Below, one piece after another: positions 28,611-37,489 of a DNA stretch of 64,000 nucleotides. The DNA is from Bacteroidales bacterium. Lineage in GTDB: Bacteria > Bacteroidota > Bacteroidia > Bacteroidales > UBA3663. The position numbers were made by a program, and so were the translations under genes. The notes under the pieces are model-generated. The model was not told the DNA's origin. It ran no database searches and saw only the letters and a program-made list of their open reading frames with translations. Position 1 is the stretch's first letter; each line of letters begins with the position of its first letter. The stretch spans positions 1-64,000 of the forward strand of contig JAFSKF010000052.1 in the NCBI GenBank assembly GCA_017449065.1, read 5' to 3'.

Positions 28611-28641
28611 AAAAGGGTGTAACGATTCGTTACTCCCTTTT
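28611..28641. terminator. bidirectional terminator between dprA and the membrane regulator gene
   Basis: AAAAGGGTGTAACG and CGTTACTCCCTTTT form a stem with one mismatch and an ATT loop. It overlaps the stop codon of the leftward gene and serves dprA from the other side. Confidence 0.75.
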
Positions 28642-29847
28642 CTCTGTTTTCTTATGGATAAAGAAAATTCTGCATTCTTTTAGCTGCTGGTTCATCTCCT
28701 TCACATTCGGGAAACCGCATTCCATTGCAATGGTTGCCTGAGGCTCATTGGGATGAAGTTTCCGATAACGACGATAATATTCCACGCGTTGAACCATCAC
28801 ATATTCCTCGTAGGTGATATGATACAATAAGCGCACCAACCGATCGACGGCGCTTCGCTTCACTTCGAGTGCTCTACTCACCACGTAGCGGTTCATGCCT
28901 TGCATCAGATAGCATTGCTGCTCGCGCATCAATTCCTTAAACTCATCGCGCAAGTTCAGCGTCCTGTAACTGTCTGCCTCCACATCGTCTGCTTCTGTCA
29001 GTTCGCGACGATAAACATACGCCTCATACACTTCTGCCGGCATATCTACGAAATATTCGTGGTTGTGGCTGCGGTTCCAATACATGCATGGCAGACGCAA
29101 CTTCAAACCCAAAAGGCCAAATGCCATGAACAGGATTCCCTGCACACAGAACATAGCGGAAATGGTGATCATGTGCGAACGGACATACGCAGGGGAAACG
29201 CCTAAACGGAATGCAGAAATACCGACCAAAAGTACAATAACTACCATTAAGAGATGAATGGGGCGAATCGGTCCTTTGTGAAACAGGAAGTTACCGACGA
29301 CCGAGGGTGTGAAGTCGGTGACAAACGCCAGATAGATGATATAGGCAAAGAGAAAGCACACCGACAAAGCCACAACAAACGTATAGACATCGAAAGCCAC
29401 GAAACGGAACAGGCCATACAGCCATTTATCCATATCGCTGGCTCCGAAAGGAATCGTATATTCGCTTTCTATGTAATCGGCAGCCGCCTCGAATCCTAAC
29501 ATGCTATAGACCACCAGCATGGCAAAGCCCATGGTGGCGGGAATCAGCAAGAAGAACAGATTCGCCCGATAATATCTTTGTCTGTGCGTATGCAGCGACC
29601 ATAGCAAAAAAGCCAGAAGTATGGGAAGAATCGGGGCGCAAAAACCACAGCACACACGTGCCCAGACGTAGGTATAAGCATCGGTGTACGGGAAACTTTC
29701 CAAGGCATCGCACAAAAAATACAAGGCCCCCACCAATGAGGTCCATACGATGATTCTCTGTGACAGATTCCGGTTCTTCTGTGTGGCATTGATGCCGCAT
29801 ACTAAGATCCCGACGAGACATGGTATAAAGAGCAGAATGATTTCCAT
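28630..29847 (-). CDS. membrane-bound AraC-like transcriptional regulator
   Basis: Starting at the ATG at 29847 (product MEIILLFIPCLVG..., 405 residues), seven hydrophobic segments fill residues 1-240 (FIPCLVGILVCGI, IIVWTSLVGALYFLCDAL, ILPILLAFLLW, FFLLIPATMGFAMLVV, FVVALSVCFLFAYIIYLAF and others). The cytoplasmic C-terminus contains LEVKRSAVDRLVRLLYHITY, then VQRVEYYRRYRKLHP and ATIAMECGFPNVKEMNQQLK, the paired helix-turn-helix pattern of AraC regulators in diverged form. An in-frame ATG at 29895 is rejected because it lies in the terminator of the tRNA gene. A membrane sensor joined to DNA binding would allow one-step signal transduction. Its target is unknown; the TCCAT direct repeats nearby are candidates. 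Confidence 0.8.
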   Translation of the reverse strand: MEIILLFIPCLVGILVCGINATQKNRNLSQRIIVWTSLVGALYFLCDALESFPYTDAYTYVWARVCCGFCAPILPILLAFLLWSLHTHRQRYYRANLFFLLIPATMGFAMLVVYSMLGFEAAADYIESEYTIPFGASDMDKWLYGLFRFVAFDVYTFVVALSVCFLFAYIIYLAFVTDFTPSVVGNFLFHKGPIRPIHLLMVVIVLLVGISAFRLGVSPAYVRSHMITISAMFCVQGILFMAFGLLGLKLRLPCMYWNRSHNHEYFVDMPAEVYEAYVYRRELTEADDVEADSYRTLNLRDEFKELMREQQCYLMQGMNRYVVSRALEVKRSAVDRLVRLLYHITYEEYVMVQRVEYYRRYRKLHPNEPQATIAMECGFPNVKEMNQQLKECRIFFIHKKTEKRE

Positions 29848-29851
29848 CGAC

Positions 29852-29912
29852 GAAAATAAAAATAAAAAAAAGTGACTCCCGCGATTAATTATCAACCTTG
29901 CGGGAAATCACA
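29852..29912 (-). terminator. terminator of tRNA-Arg
   Basis: On the minus strand TTTCCCGC and GCGGGA pair around an AT-rich loop and are followed by a long T-rich tract (29852-29873 on the plus strand is A-rich). It lies just downstream of the tRNA 3' end. Confidence 0.65.
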
Positions 29913-29920
29913 AAGTTTTG

Positions 29921-29994
29921 TGACTCCCGCGGGATTCAAACCCACAACCTTCTGATCCGTAGTCAGATGCTCTATTCAGTTGAGCTAGGGAGCC
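29921..29994 (-). tRNA. tRNA-Arg (anticodon ACG)
   Basis: The minus strand folds into a full cloverleaf of 74 nt: acceptor GGCTCCC with GGGAGTC plus discriminator A, D-arm GCTCAACTGAATAGAGC, anticodon arm CTGACTACGGATCAG with ACG in the loop, and T-arm GTGGG TTTGAAT CCCGC. The CCA end is not encoded. A near-consensus promoter (TAACTTCG at 30022-30015) lies just upstream. Confidence 0.95.
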
Positions 29995-30141
29995 AATTTT
30001 TATTTTTTGCGGTGCGAAGTTAACGCTATTTTCCGAGAAAACAAAAAACGGGGAATATTTTTGTCCATTTATCCGACAGAATGCTCCAAAATTCCGAAAA
30101 TTCGACAACTGAAGTTGTCATCTGGGGCTCTTGTCCGAGCA

Positions 30142-30837
30142 TCAATGCAGGTCGAAGAATTGCTCAACAATCCCGTCAAAACGTTCAGCCAACTCGCTCA
30201 TACTGCCAAGCACAAGGTCAGCTCCCGCCTCTTTGAGCACCTGAGGATCAAGCGGTCCTGTGTTGACACCAATGGTGAAGACGCCAGCTGCATGACCGGC
30301 CTGAACACCCATGGGCGCATTTTCCACCACGATTGCTTCCGTAGGCAGAATATTACCGGCTTTCTTCAATCCCATCAGATAAGGGTAAGGATGCGGCTTG
30401 CCCTGACCTATCGGACAATCCTTGGCAGAAACAATATGATCGGGCGTGAACACACCCGGATAGGCCAACGACAACTTATTGATCAGCGTTGCCTGTCCGC
30501 TGCCGGTCACCAGCACGCGCGTCAGCCTCTTCTCTCCCACTTTACGCAGCACATCGCCAGCTCCCGGCATCGGTTCTGCCGGACCCAACTGCGTAAAGCA
30601 GTTCGATTTCTCTGCATAGATGGTTTCTATCTCATAATCCGTCGCGTGACGTCCTCTTTGTTCGCGAAACAAAGCATCGATGGTCTGCGCACCGGTCGAA
30701 CCCTCATACAAATAGAAATGGATCCTATCGCACACAAAACCATAATGCTCACACAAGGTCTGATACCACGCCTCTGCGTGATTCTTCATGGAATCGAACA
30801 AGACTCCATCCATATCGAACAAGACTGCCTTCAGCAT
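30142..30837 (-). CDS. HAD-superfamily phosphatase, beta-phosphoglucomutase-like
   Basis: The 231-residue product starts MLKAVLFDMDGVLFDSM, with the nucleophile and acid/base Asp of motif I (DMDGV). VLVTGSGQ is motif II, GKPHPYPYLMGLKKAG carries the motif III Lys, and VVENAPMGVQAGHAAGV is motif IV with Glu/Asn in the acidic positions. The cap between motifs I and II is the small helical type (YEGSTGAQTIDALFREQRG). Sugar phosphates are the usual substrates; the exact one is not readable. It is the last gene of the leftward pgi-esterase-HAD run. Confidence 0.87.
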   Translation of the reverse strand: MLKAVLFDMDGVLFDSMKNHAEAWYQTLCEHYGFVCDRIHFYLYEGSTGAQTIDALFREQRGRHATDYEIETIYAEKSNCFTQLGPAEPMPGAGDVLRKVGEKRLTRVLVTGSGQATLINKLSLAYPGVFTPDHIVSAKDCPIGQGKPHPYPYLMGLKKAGNILPTEAIVVENAPMGVQAGHAAGVFTIGVNTGPLDPQVLKEAGADLVLGSMSELAERFDGIVEQFFDLH

Positions 30838-30841
30838 ATCG

Positions 30842-32287
30842 TTACTTTCTGTATATTTTGTGACCTGCCGAGAACAGCAGACCTTTCGTTACCTCGTTAG
30901 TGGGACGTCCATACAAATCGAAAAAATGTTCGTCCGGGAACTGCCCGTCGCTCAGTATGGCGCCCAGATCCGTTGTCGGAAGCGTTACGTGCTTGCCCAA
31001 AAAATCGTACATTTTCCGCAAATTCTCAACGTCTTGCGGCACCGAATGTCCCGTGCCGTAATCTTTTATCAATGCGGTTTCGACCCCCAGATTCTCGAGC
31101 AATCCCTTCAGATATGCGGCTTGGGTCGCATAATTCACATCGTCGCTGCTGTTGTAGAAGAACAATACCGGTGCCGACTCTTTGGTTTCAATGGTCGCAT
31201 GGGCACCTTGCATCTGCCATCCATAGGCAGGAAAAGCAGCCACATAATCCGCCATTTTCTTATATTCGTTGGTCGATGCCTCCATCCACTGATAATTGAA
31301 AACACCCGGCCCCAAGACCGCTGCAGAGATCCGGCTGCTTTCTTCTGCGAACCGCCCCCGACGGGCATCCTCCAGCTCCGTCACGTTTTTATCCCCGACA
31401 AGCAGCGATGCAGCCGTTGAACCTCGCGAAAAGCCGGTAACTGCCACTTCGCCATTCAATCCGAATGATTTTCCGATGCCCCGCACCGTACGGACAGCTG
31501 ACTTTACCTTTCTGCAGGCATCGGGGTTCACCTCAACCGATGCCAAGCTCTTGTTGGCACCGCCTGTATATTTTCCATTGCCCCAAGCGCAATACTTCGG
31601 ATGGTCGCAAATGGCCCAAGCCATTCCCACCGCCGCTGCTCCTTCCAGAAAAGAATCCTTGAAGGCACCGAAGGTATATCCCAGATACATTCGCTTGTTG
31701 GGGTTGTTGTGCTCGCTATTGCTGTAGGAGAAACTAATAAGAACCGGCACCGTCTGCACCGGGTTGGACGGATAAACCAGATCCAGATAGAGGGAATCGC
31801 CCACAGTGGTCTTATAGTCATCGGGCAGGTTGTAAACCGTCGGATCATCCAAATAGTAGCTCACATTCCGCTGCAATCGGTAGCCCTCCATCAGGATGTA
31901 TGCCCTATCTGCTGAAATGCTGTTAGTGCTGCAGAAGGAACCTGTCTGCAAAGCGGAGTTGATCAACTGGATATCCAGATTCAGATAAGGAGACACGGCC
32001 TTCTCGTGATGGGCATAATCTATTTCAATCACCCGATAGCCTTCAGCACGCAGCCAAGCCACATCTTCTGCATTCGAGTTCTGTCCGATTTTCCGGAAAC
32101 CCAGGTTTTCCAGATAAACGACGGTCATAAATTTCCCCTCTGCATCCTTGGCCGCCGTCCCGACCGCCTCCGATGTCGTGTATTTCAGGGCTGTACCCGT
32201 TGCAGGGCTTGTCCAGGTCCCCGTACCGGCCCAAAGCAGAACCGGCAAACAGAAGATGACAGAAAACAAAAGACGCAAAGATTTCAT
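30842..32287 (-). CDS. secreted alpha/beta-hydrolase (putative esterase) with T9SS-like tail
   Basis: The start at 32287 gives a 481-residue product with a good signal peptide (MKSLRLLFSVIFCLPVLLWA); an open frame extending upstream to 32446 is ignored because it would bury the signal. AVTGFSRGSTAASLL is the nucleophile elbow (G-F-S-R-G), SSDDVNYA offers the acid, and GTGHSVPQD the histidine. The last residues, FFDLYGRPTNEVTKGLLFSA followed by GHKIYRK, match the short sorting-tail pattern (DLxGR...KGL...GxKxxxK) seen on exported proteins of this group. Probably acts on acylated sugars or lipids outside the cytoplasm. Confidence 0.75.
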   Translation of the reverse strand: MKSLRLLFSVIFCLPVLLWAGTGTWTSPATGTALKYTTSEAVGTAAKDAEGKFMTVVYLENLGFRKIGQNSNAEDVAWLRAEGYRVIEIDYAHHEKAVSPYLNLDIQLINSALQTGSFCSTNSISADRAYILMEGYRLQRNVSYYLDDPTVYNLPDDYKTTVGDSLYLDLVYPSNPVQTVPVLISFSYSNSEHNNPNKRMYLGYTFGAFKDSFLEGAAAVGMAWAICDHPKYCAWGNGKYTGGANKSLASVEVNPDACRKVKSAVRTVRGIGKSFGLNGEVAVTGFSRGSTAASLLVGDKNVTELEDARRGRFAEESSRISAAVLGPGVFNYQWMEASTNEYKKMADYVAAFPAYGWQMQGAHATIETKESAPVLFFYNSSDDVNYATQAAYLKGLLENLGVETALIKDYGTGHSVPQDVENLRKMYDFLGKHVTLPTTDLGAILSDGQFPDEHFFDLYGRPTNEVTKGLLFSAGHKIYRK

Positions 32288-32351
32288 AATAGCATTGGCT
32301 GAAAAAAGAATTCCGAGGACGCCCTCCGACGCCTCGGAATCACATATCATT

Positions 32352-33692
32352 TTACTTGCCCAAGCGAGCCTTGATGGCCTTGGTTGCCTCTTCGTAACCA
32401 GGCTTCTCAAGCAGGGCGAACATATTCTTCTTATAAGCCTCGACACCCGGCTGGTTGAATGGGTTCACGCCCAACAGATAGCCGGAGATACCGCAAGCAC
32501 GCTCGAAGAAGTAGATCAGCTGACCCAAGTTATATTCATCGAGCTTGTCGATTTCCACCTTCATGTTAGGCACGCCGCCATCCACGTGAGCTATCTGGGT
32601 TCCGAGTTCTGCCATCTTGTTCACCTGATCGACACGCTTGCCAGCCAGGAAGTTCAAACCGTCGAGGTTCTCTTCATCGGTGGGCACAACCACTTCGCGA
32701 TTCGGAGTCTTCACACTGATGACGGTTTCGAAAATGGTGCGCTCGCCTTCCTGAATCCACTGGCCCATCGAGTGCAGATCGGTGGTAAAGTCAACCGATG
32801 CCGGGAAGATGCCCTTGTGGTCTTTTCCTTCGCTCTCACCGAAGAGCTGCTTCCACCACTCCGACATATAGTGCAGTTTAGGCTGATAGTTCACCAGAAT
32901 CTCAGTCTTCTTGCCATACTGGTACAAAGCGTTGCGCATGGCAGCATATTGTGCAGCCGGGTTCTGCTCGTAAGGAACATCCACACCGGTAGCCTTTTCC
33001 ATATCCTGAGCGCCCTTCACCAGCGCCTTGATGTCGTTTCCGGCACAGGCGATTGCAATCAGGCCCACTGGAGTAAGCACCGAGAAACGTCCGCCCACAT
33101 TATCCGGAATGACATACTTCTTGTAACCCTCTTTGGTAGCCAAGGTGCAGAGAGCACCACGCTTGGCATCGGTAACAGCCACAATGCGCTTCTGAGCCTC
33201 AGCCTTACCGACCTTCTCTTCCAGCAAAGTCTTCAAAAGACGGAAAGCCAAAGCCGTTTCTGTGGTTGTGCCCGACTTACTGATATTGATAATACCGAAC
33301 TGTTTGTCTTTCAAGAGGTCGAACAGGTCTGCCAGATAATCCTCACCGATATTGTTGCCGGCATAAACCACAATCGGATTCTTGCGTGTTGTCTGATAGG
33401 CATCGAAAGCGCTTGCCAGAGCCTCGTTCACGGCACGCGGACCCAAATAGGAACCACCGATACCGGCCACCACGATCACCTCGCACTTCTCGCGAAGCAG
33501 GTTGGCGGTTGCCTGCACGTCGTTCAAAAACTCGTCGGTAATGCTCGATGGCAGATGCACCCATCCCAAAAAGTCGTTACCGGCACCTTTGCCCGACTCC
33601 AAAAGTTCGTTACATGACTGGGTAGCAGCCGCCACCGTTGCCAAAGAACCAGCAGGAACAAAAGCCTGCGCTTTCTCAAGACTTAGTTTCAT
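32352..33692 (-). CDS. pgi: glucose-6-phosphate isomerase
   Basis: The 446-residue product is the compact bacterial form. Motifs include [58 protein letters not shown] and a [14 protein letters not shown] segment. It interconverts glucose 6-phosphate and fructose 6-phosphate in glycolysis and gluconeogenesis. gpsA lies upstream in the same orientation, separated by a 168-bp gap that is largely a fold-back repeat element. Confidence 0.96.
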   Translation of the reverse strand: MKLSLEKAQAFVPAGSLATVAAATQSCNELLESGKGAGNDFLGWVHLPSSITDEFLNDVQATANLLREKCEVIVVAGIGGSYLGPRAVNEALASAFDAYQTTRKNPIVVYAGNNIGEDYLADLFDLLKDKQFGIINISKSGTTTETALAFRLLKTLLEEKVGKAEAQKRIVAVTDAKRGALCTLATKEGYKKYVIPDNVGGRFSVLTPVGLIAIACAGNDIKALVKGAQDMEKATGVDVPYEQNPAAQYAAMRNALYQYGKKTEILVNYQPKLHYMSEWWKQLFGESEGKDHKGIFPASVDFTTDLHSMGQWIQEGERTIFETVISVKTPNREVVVPTDEENLDGLNFLAGKRVDQVNKMAELGTQIAHVDGGVPNMKVEIDKLDEYNLGQLIYFFERACGISGYLLGVNPFNQPGVEAYKKNMFALLEKPGYEEATKAIKARLGK

Positions 33693-33745
33693 AAATATTA
33701 AAATTTAAAGATGTTGTTTGGTATAATAAAAATTCAAGTTTTGTA

Positions 33746-33851
33746 GGGGAGTTAAAGGGGAGATTAAGGGGTGTAAAAAGGACGTTTGTTCCTTTTGTCG
33801 GAAGTTTTAGGGACTTTTCTATCGTCCCTTTTACTCCCCTATTACTCCCTT
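33746..33851 (-). repeat. MITE-like fold-back element, copy 1
   Basis: About 106 bp whose reverse complement matches 40507-40615 at roughly nine of ten positions by eye. The ends are themselves inverted repeats of G-rich strands (GGGAGTAAAAGGGGAG-like against CTCCCTTTTACTCCCC-like), so the element can fold into one long hairpin. It fills the gap between gpsA and pgi and runs up to within ten bases of the gpsA stop codon. Confidence 0.75.
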
Positions 33852-33860
33852 TCTTTGCCC

Positions 33861-34874
33861 TTACTGAAGCAAATCGCTCAGGAGTTTGATTTCTACGAAC
33901 GGGCTCATGCGCTTGTACAGAATATTGTACATAGCATCGACGATCGGAATCTGGATCTGGTACTTCTGGTTGATTTCCTTGATACACTTGGTGCCGTAAT
34001 AACCCTCAGCAATCATTTCCATTTCCAGTTGTGCCGACTTCACGCTATAGCCCTTGCCAATCATATTTCCGAACATATGGTTGCGGCTGAACCGGCTGTA
34101 GGAAGTCACCAGCAGGTCGCCGGTATAGACGCTTTCGCTCACATGGCGGTCCTTCTTATAGCTCGGATCGTAGCCATTGATGAAGCGCTTCATTTCGCGA
34201 ATAGCGTTGGCCACCAGCACCGCCTGGAAGTTGTCGCCGCACTTCAATCCTTCGCAAATGCCCGAAGCGATCGCGTAGATATTCTTCAATACGCCTGCCA
34301 GCTGCACACCTACGATGTCTTTCGAGATGGTGGTATGCACGTAATGGTTCTGGAAGAAATCGGCAATTTCCCGAGCAACGTCCAGATTCTTGCAGCCAAC
34401 CGTCAGATAAGTCAGACGCTCGTAGGCAACCTCCTCCGCATGGCTCGGACCGCTCAAAGTTGCCACTTGGCTGTCCGACAGATGCAGACGCTGCTTCAAA
34501 TAATCTGAAATCAGGATATTGTCTTCCTGCACGATACCTTTGATGACCGAAATGACAATCTTACGGTCGCACGAAACCGTCACTTGCTCCACATGCTGTT
34601 TCAGGTAAGGCGACGGCATCGCAAAAATCACCATTTCGCAATTCTTGATGGCTTCGTTGATGTCGGTGGTGAAGCGAATCTTCTCGATGTCGAACTTCAC
34701 GCTCGACAGATATGCCGTATTATGGCTCTGCGCCTTAAACGCATCAATACGATCCTGACGGCGAATGTACCAATACATCTGCGCGCCGTTCTGCTGCACG
34801 ATTTTGGCAATGGCAGTTGCCCAACTGCCGCTACCCAAGATAGCTACTTTCTCCGGAAAATTCATGACCGCCAT
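33861..34874 (-). CDS. gpsA: NAD(P)H-dependent glycerol-3-phosphate dehydrogenase
   Basis: The 337-residue product has the nucleotide-binding VAILGSGSWATAIAKI at its N-terminus, VIKGIVQED, TLSGPSHAEEVA and GVLKNIYAIASGICEGLKCG with the catalytic Lys. It makes sn-glycerol 3-phosphate for phospholipid synthesis. The start codon shares one base with the lysS stop (TAATG), so translation is probably coupled. Confidence 0.96.
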   Translation of the reverse strand: MAVMNFPEKVAILGSGSWATAIAKIVQQNGAQMYWYIRRQDRIDAFKAQSHNTAYLSSVKFDIEKIRFTTDINEAIKNCEMVIFAMPSPYLKQHVEQVTVSCDRKIVISVIKGIVQEDNILISDYLKQRLHLSDSQVATLSGPSHAEEVAYERLTYLTVGCKNLDVAREIADFFQNHYVHTTISKDIVGVQLAGVLKNIYAIASGICEGLKCGDNFQAVLVANAIREMKRFINGYDPSYKKDRHVSESVYTGDLLVTSYSRFSRNHMFGNMIGKGYSVKSAQLEMEMIAEGYYGTKCIKEINQKYQIQIPIVDAMYNILYKRMSPFVEIKLLSDLLQ

Positions 34875-36667
34875 TATTTACTTGCATTCTCGATCCACGC
34901 TGCCACATCCTGCTGGCTTGGGTTGACCAGATCTGCCAAATATTCCTTGTATTTCTTCTTGAGGTCGATCATCTCCTGGAAGAGTTTGCCCGGCTTCACG
35001 TCCATCAGCTGTGCTACTGTCGTATAACCGGCTTTCTGAATCACAGGCACCCATCCCTCCGGAATGCCCAGAGCCACATACTTTTCGACGGCATCCTTAG
35101 GTGTCACCTTCTCCGGTTTCATGGTCGGGAAGAGCAGCACTTCCTGAATGGTAGGCTGACCGGTCATCAGAATGCAAAGGCGGTCGATACCGATACCGAT
35201 GCCCGATGTCGGAGGCATACCATACTCCAAAGCACGCACGAAATCGTGATCGATCACCATGGCCTCATCATCGCCCTTATCGGCCAGCTTCATCTGATCG
35301 ACGAAGCGGTTATACTGATCGATAGGATCGTTCAGCTCCGAATAGGCATTCGCCAGCTCCTTACCGTTCACCATCAGCTCGAAGCGTTCGGTCAGGCCCG
35401 GCTTGCTGCGGTGCATCTTGGTCAGCGGCGACATTTCCACCGGATAGTCGATGATGAAGGTCGGCTGGATGAAGCTGCCCTCGCAAGTTTCGCCAAAGAT
35501 CTCGTCGATCAGCTTACCCTTGCCCATCACTTCGGTATCTTCCACACCATACTTCTTGGCTACCTCGCGCATCTCGTCTTCGGTCATTGCCGACAGATCG
35601 TAGCCGGTCTTCTCCTTGATGGCATCGAGGATAGGCAGACGACGGAACGGAGCCTTGAAGCTGACAATATTGTCTCCGATCTTCACTTCGGTGGTACCGT
35701 TCACGGCCACACAGATCTTCTCGAGAAGGTTCTCGGTGAAGGTCATCATCCAGTTGTAATCCTTGTACGAAACATAGAGCTCCATACAGGTAAACTCCGG
35801 ATTGTGGCTGCGATCCATACCTTCGTTGCGGAAATTTCGTCCGATTTCATAGACACCTTCGAAACCGCCCACAATCAGACGCTTCAGATAAAGCTCGGTA
35901 GCGATACGCAGATACAGATCGACATCCAAGGCATTGTGGTGTGTGATAAACGGACGGGCGGATGCACCGCCTGCAATCTGCTGCAGAATCGGAGTTTCCA
36001 CTTCTGTGTATCCTGCCTCATCGAACACCTGGCGCATGGTGCGCAGAATCGTGGCACGTTTCTCGAAAATCTGCTTCACGCCATCGTTTACCACCAAATC
36101 GAGATAGCGCTGGCGATAGCGGAGTTCAGGATCATTAAATCCGTCGTAGGCAACGCCATCCTTATATTTCACAATCGGCAGCGGACGGATGCTCTTCGAA
36201 AGCACCGTCAGCGTGGCAGCATGTACGGAAATTTCGCCGGTTTGGGTACGGAACACATATCCCGTCACGCCCACAAAATCGCCGATATCGAGCAATTTCT
36301 TGAAAACTACATTGTAGAGGTCGGTATGTTCGGGATCTGGACAAAGGCTGTCGCGGCTCACATACACCTGAATACGGCCTTTCGAATCCTGCAACTCCAT
36401 GAACGCAGCCTTACCCATGATACGACGGCTCATGATGCGTCCGGCAATCGAGACGTTCCGGCTGTTCTCGGCATTGGCTACACCGGGCACTTCCTCCCCG
36501 GCTTCGTTCTTTTGTGTAGGAAGATCTACAAAGGAAGACTTGATTTCGTTGCTATACCCCGTTACTACATACTCGGCTGCAGGATAAGGCTCTATGCCCA
36601 TACGGCGCAATTCATCCAACGAATTACGACGGATAATCTCCTGCTCACTTAAATCCAGAATTGACAT
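34874..36667 (-). CDS. lysS: lysine--tRNA ligase, class II
   Basis: The 597-residue product has the N-terminal OB fold (VSIAGRIMSRRIMGKAAFME) and class II catalytic motifs: motif 2 in FRNEGMDRSHNPEFTCMELY and motif 3 in SGIGIGIDRLCILMTG. Lysyl-tRNA synthetases are usually about 500 residues; the excess lies in a C-terminal extension of roughly 90 residues (VALGIPEGWVPVIQKAGYTT, then DLKKKYKEYLADLVNPSQQD), a helical add-on seen in some Bacteroidetes enzymes. It is first gene of the lysS-gpsA transcript. Confidence 0.96.
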   Translation of the reverse strand: MSILDLSEQEIIRRNSLDELRRMGIEPYPAAEYVVTGYSNEIKSSFVDLPTQKNEAGEEVPGVANAENSRNVSIAGRIMSRRIMGKAAFMELQDSKGRIQVYVSRDSLCPDPEHTDLYNVVFKKLLDIGDFVGVTGYVFRTQTGEISVHAATLTVLSKSIRPLPIVKYKDGVAYDGFNDPELRYRQRYLDLVVNDGVKQIFEKRATILRTMRQVFDEAGYTEVETPILQQIAGGASARPFITHHNALDVDLYLRIATELYLKRLIVGGFEGVYEIGRNFRNEGMDRSHNPEFTCMELYVSYKDYNWMMTFTENLLEKICVAVNGTTEVKIGDNIVSFKAPFRRLPILDAIKEKTGYDLSAMTEDEMREVAKKYGVEDTEVMGKGKLIDEIFGETCEGSFIQPTFIIDYPVEMSPLTKMHRSKPGLTERFELMVNGKELANAYSELNDPIDQYNRFVDQMKLADKGDDEAMVIDHDFVRALEYGMPPTSGIGIGIDRLCILMTGQPTIQEVLLFPTMKPEKVTPKDAVEKYVALGIPEGWVPVIQKAGYTTVAQLMDVKPGKLFQEMIDLKKKYKEYLADLVNPSQQDVAAWIENASK

Positions 36668-36710
36668 GTCAATATTTTGAAATTATTTGTTTATCTGTTT
36701 GTGTGGTACT

Positions 36711-36740
36711 AAAAAAGCCCGCCAGTATTACTGACGAGTG
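36711..36740 (-). terminator. terminator of the cysteine desulfidase-Crp operon
   Basis: On the minus strand CGTCAGT and ACTGGCG pair around AAT, followed by GGGCTTTTTT. The hairpin begins directly after the -7 box of lysS, so lysS transcripts start inside it and cannot form it, while read-through transcripts can. Confidence 0.75.
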
Positions 36741-36771
36741 CAAAAGTAACCAATAATCGGAGATTTTCAAA
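36741..36771 (-). promoter_or_regulatory. promoter of lysS-gpsA
   Basis: Minus-strand TACTTTTG (36748-36741) and TTTG (36771-36768) with a 19-bp spacer. Confidence 0.7.
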
Positions 36772-36793
36772 ATTATTTCCTCAAAATTTGGAT

Positions 36794-37486
36794 TTATTGC
36801 CTTGAATTGGCATTTACGAAGTGCTTTAAGGCATATCTATCTGTCAATTTCAGACATCCCTCACACTCTTCGACACAGCCCTTTCCCTCTAAAACCGCCA
36901 CGCTTCGCCAAAGGTCGCTGCTCTGCATTCGCAGCATATCCAGCAGGTCCTGACTTTCTGCCTCGACCGTCATGCTCAGCGCCTTGTGGTGCGATACGGA
37001 AAGCATCCAAGCTGCCAGACGCACTTCCATCTGTTTTTCCACCAAGAAATCGAGCGCGCAGCGACGGCGTTGCGCCAATGTCGAAAGCATATTCAGCACA
37101 TGCAGCAAGATGATCCGATTGCCCTGCACCATATCGAGGAAAGCGCTCTTTTCCAGACGCATCACGCCTGTGTCGCTAACGGCTTCCAACTGGATGGCCG
37201 ACTTGTTCTGCACTCCGAAAAGATAATGGAAAGGAGCCGTGAAAGGGGCTTCGAAATCCTGCATTACCCCGATTTTTCCCTGAAAGACCGGCGTCCGCAA
37301 TCGCACCTTGCCGCTCAAGACAAAGGTAACATGCTCCTGATCTTCGTCCGACCGGACAATCACCTCACCCGCCGGATATTGCTCGAAAGAGAATGGAATC
37401 TTTTCGATGATTCCTGTAAACTGTTCAACGCTCAACCCCTGAAAAAGAGGCAGTTCCAACATCACGTCGTAGATACTTTTCTTCAT
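36794..37486 (-). CDS. Crp/Fnr-family transcriptional regulator
   Basis: The 230-residue product has an N-terminal cyclic-nucleotide-binding-type beta-barrel (residues 20-115: FEQYPAGEVIVRSDEDQEHV, FVLSGKVRLRTP), a dimerisation helix (HVLNMLSTLAQRRRCALDFL) and a C-terminal winged helix (LLDMLRMQSSDLWRSVAVLE). The Fnr-type iron-sulfur cysteines are absent, and the typical cAMP-binding Arg/Ser cassette is not evident, so the ligand is unknown. It begins three bases after the cysteine desulfidase gene and may control it. Confidence 0.85.
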   Translation of the reverse strand: MKKSIYDVMLELPLFQGLSVEQFTGIIEKIPFSFEQYPAGEVIVRSDEDQEHVTFVLSGKVRLRTPVFQGKIGVMQDFEAPFTAPFHYLFGVQNKSAIQLEAVSDTGVMRLEKSAFLDMVQGNRIILLHVLNMLSTLAQRRRCALDFLVEKQMEVRLAAWMLSVSHHKALSMTVEAESQDLLDMLRMQSSDLWRSVAVLEGKGCVEECEGCLKLTDRYALKHFVNANSRQ

Positions 37487-37489
37487 CTT

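Noticed and set aside
29872-29931. 12-bp direct repeat (GTGACTCCCGCG) of the tRNA-Arg 3' end, resembling an integration attachment site
   Set aside because: Only 36 bp separate the copies and nothing is integrated; the sequence is explained as the stem of the tRNA terminator with its U-tract.
32148-36652. Long plus-strand frames opposite pgi and lysS (32148-33617, 35246-36652)
   Set aside because: They mirror codon periodicity of the highly conserved genes on the other strand; no independent support.
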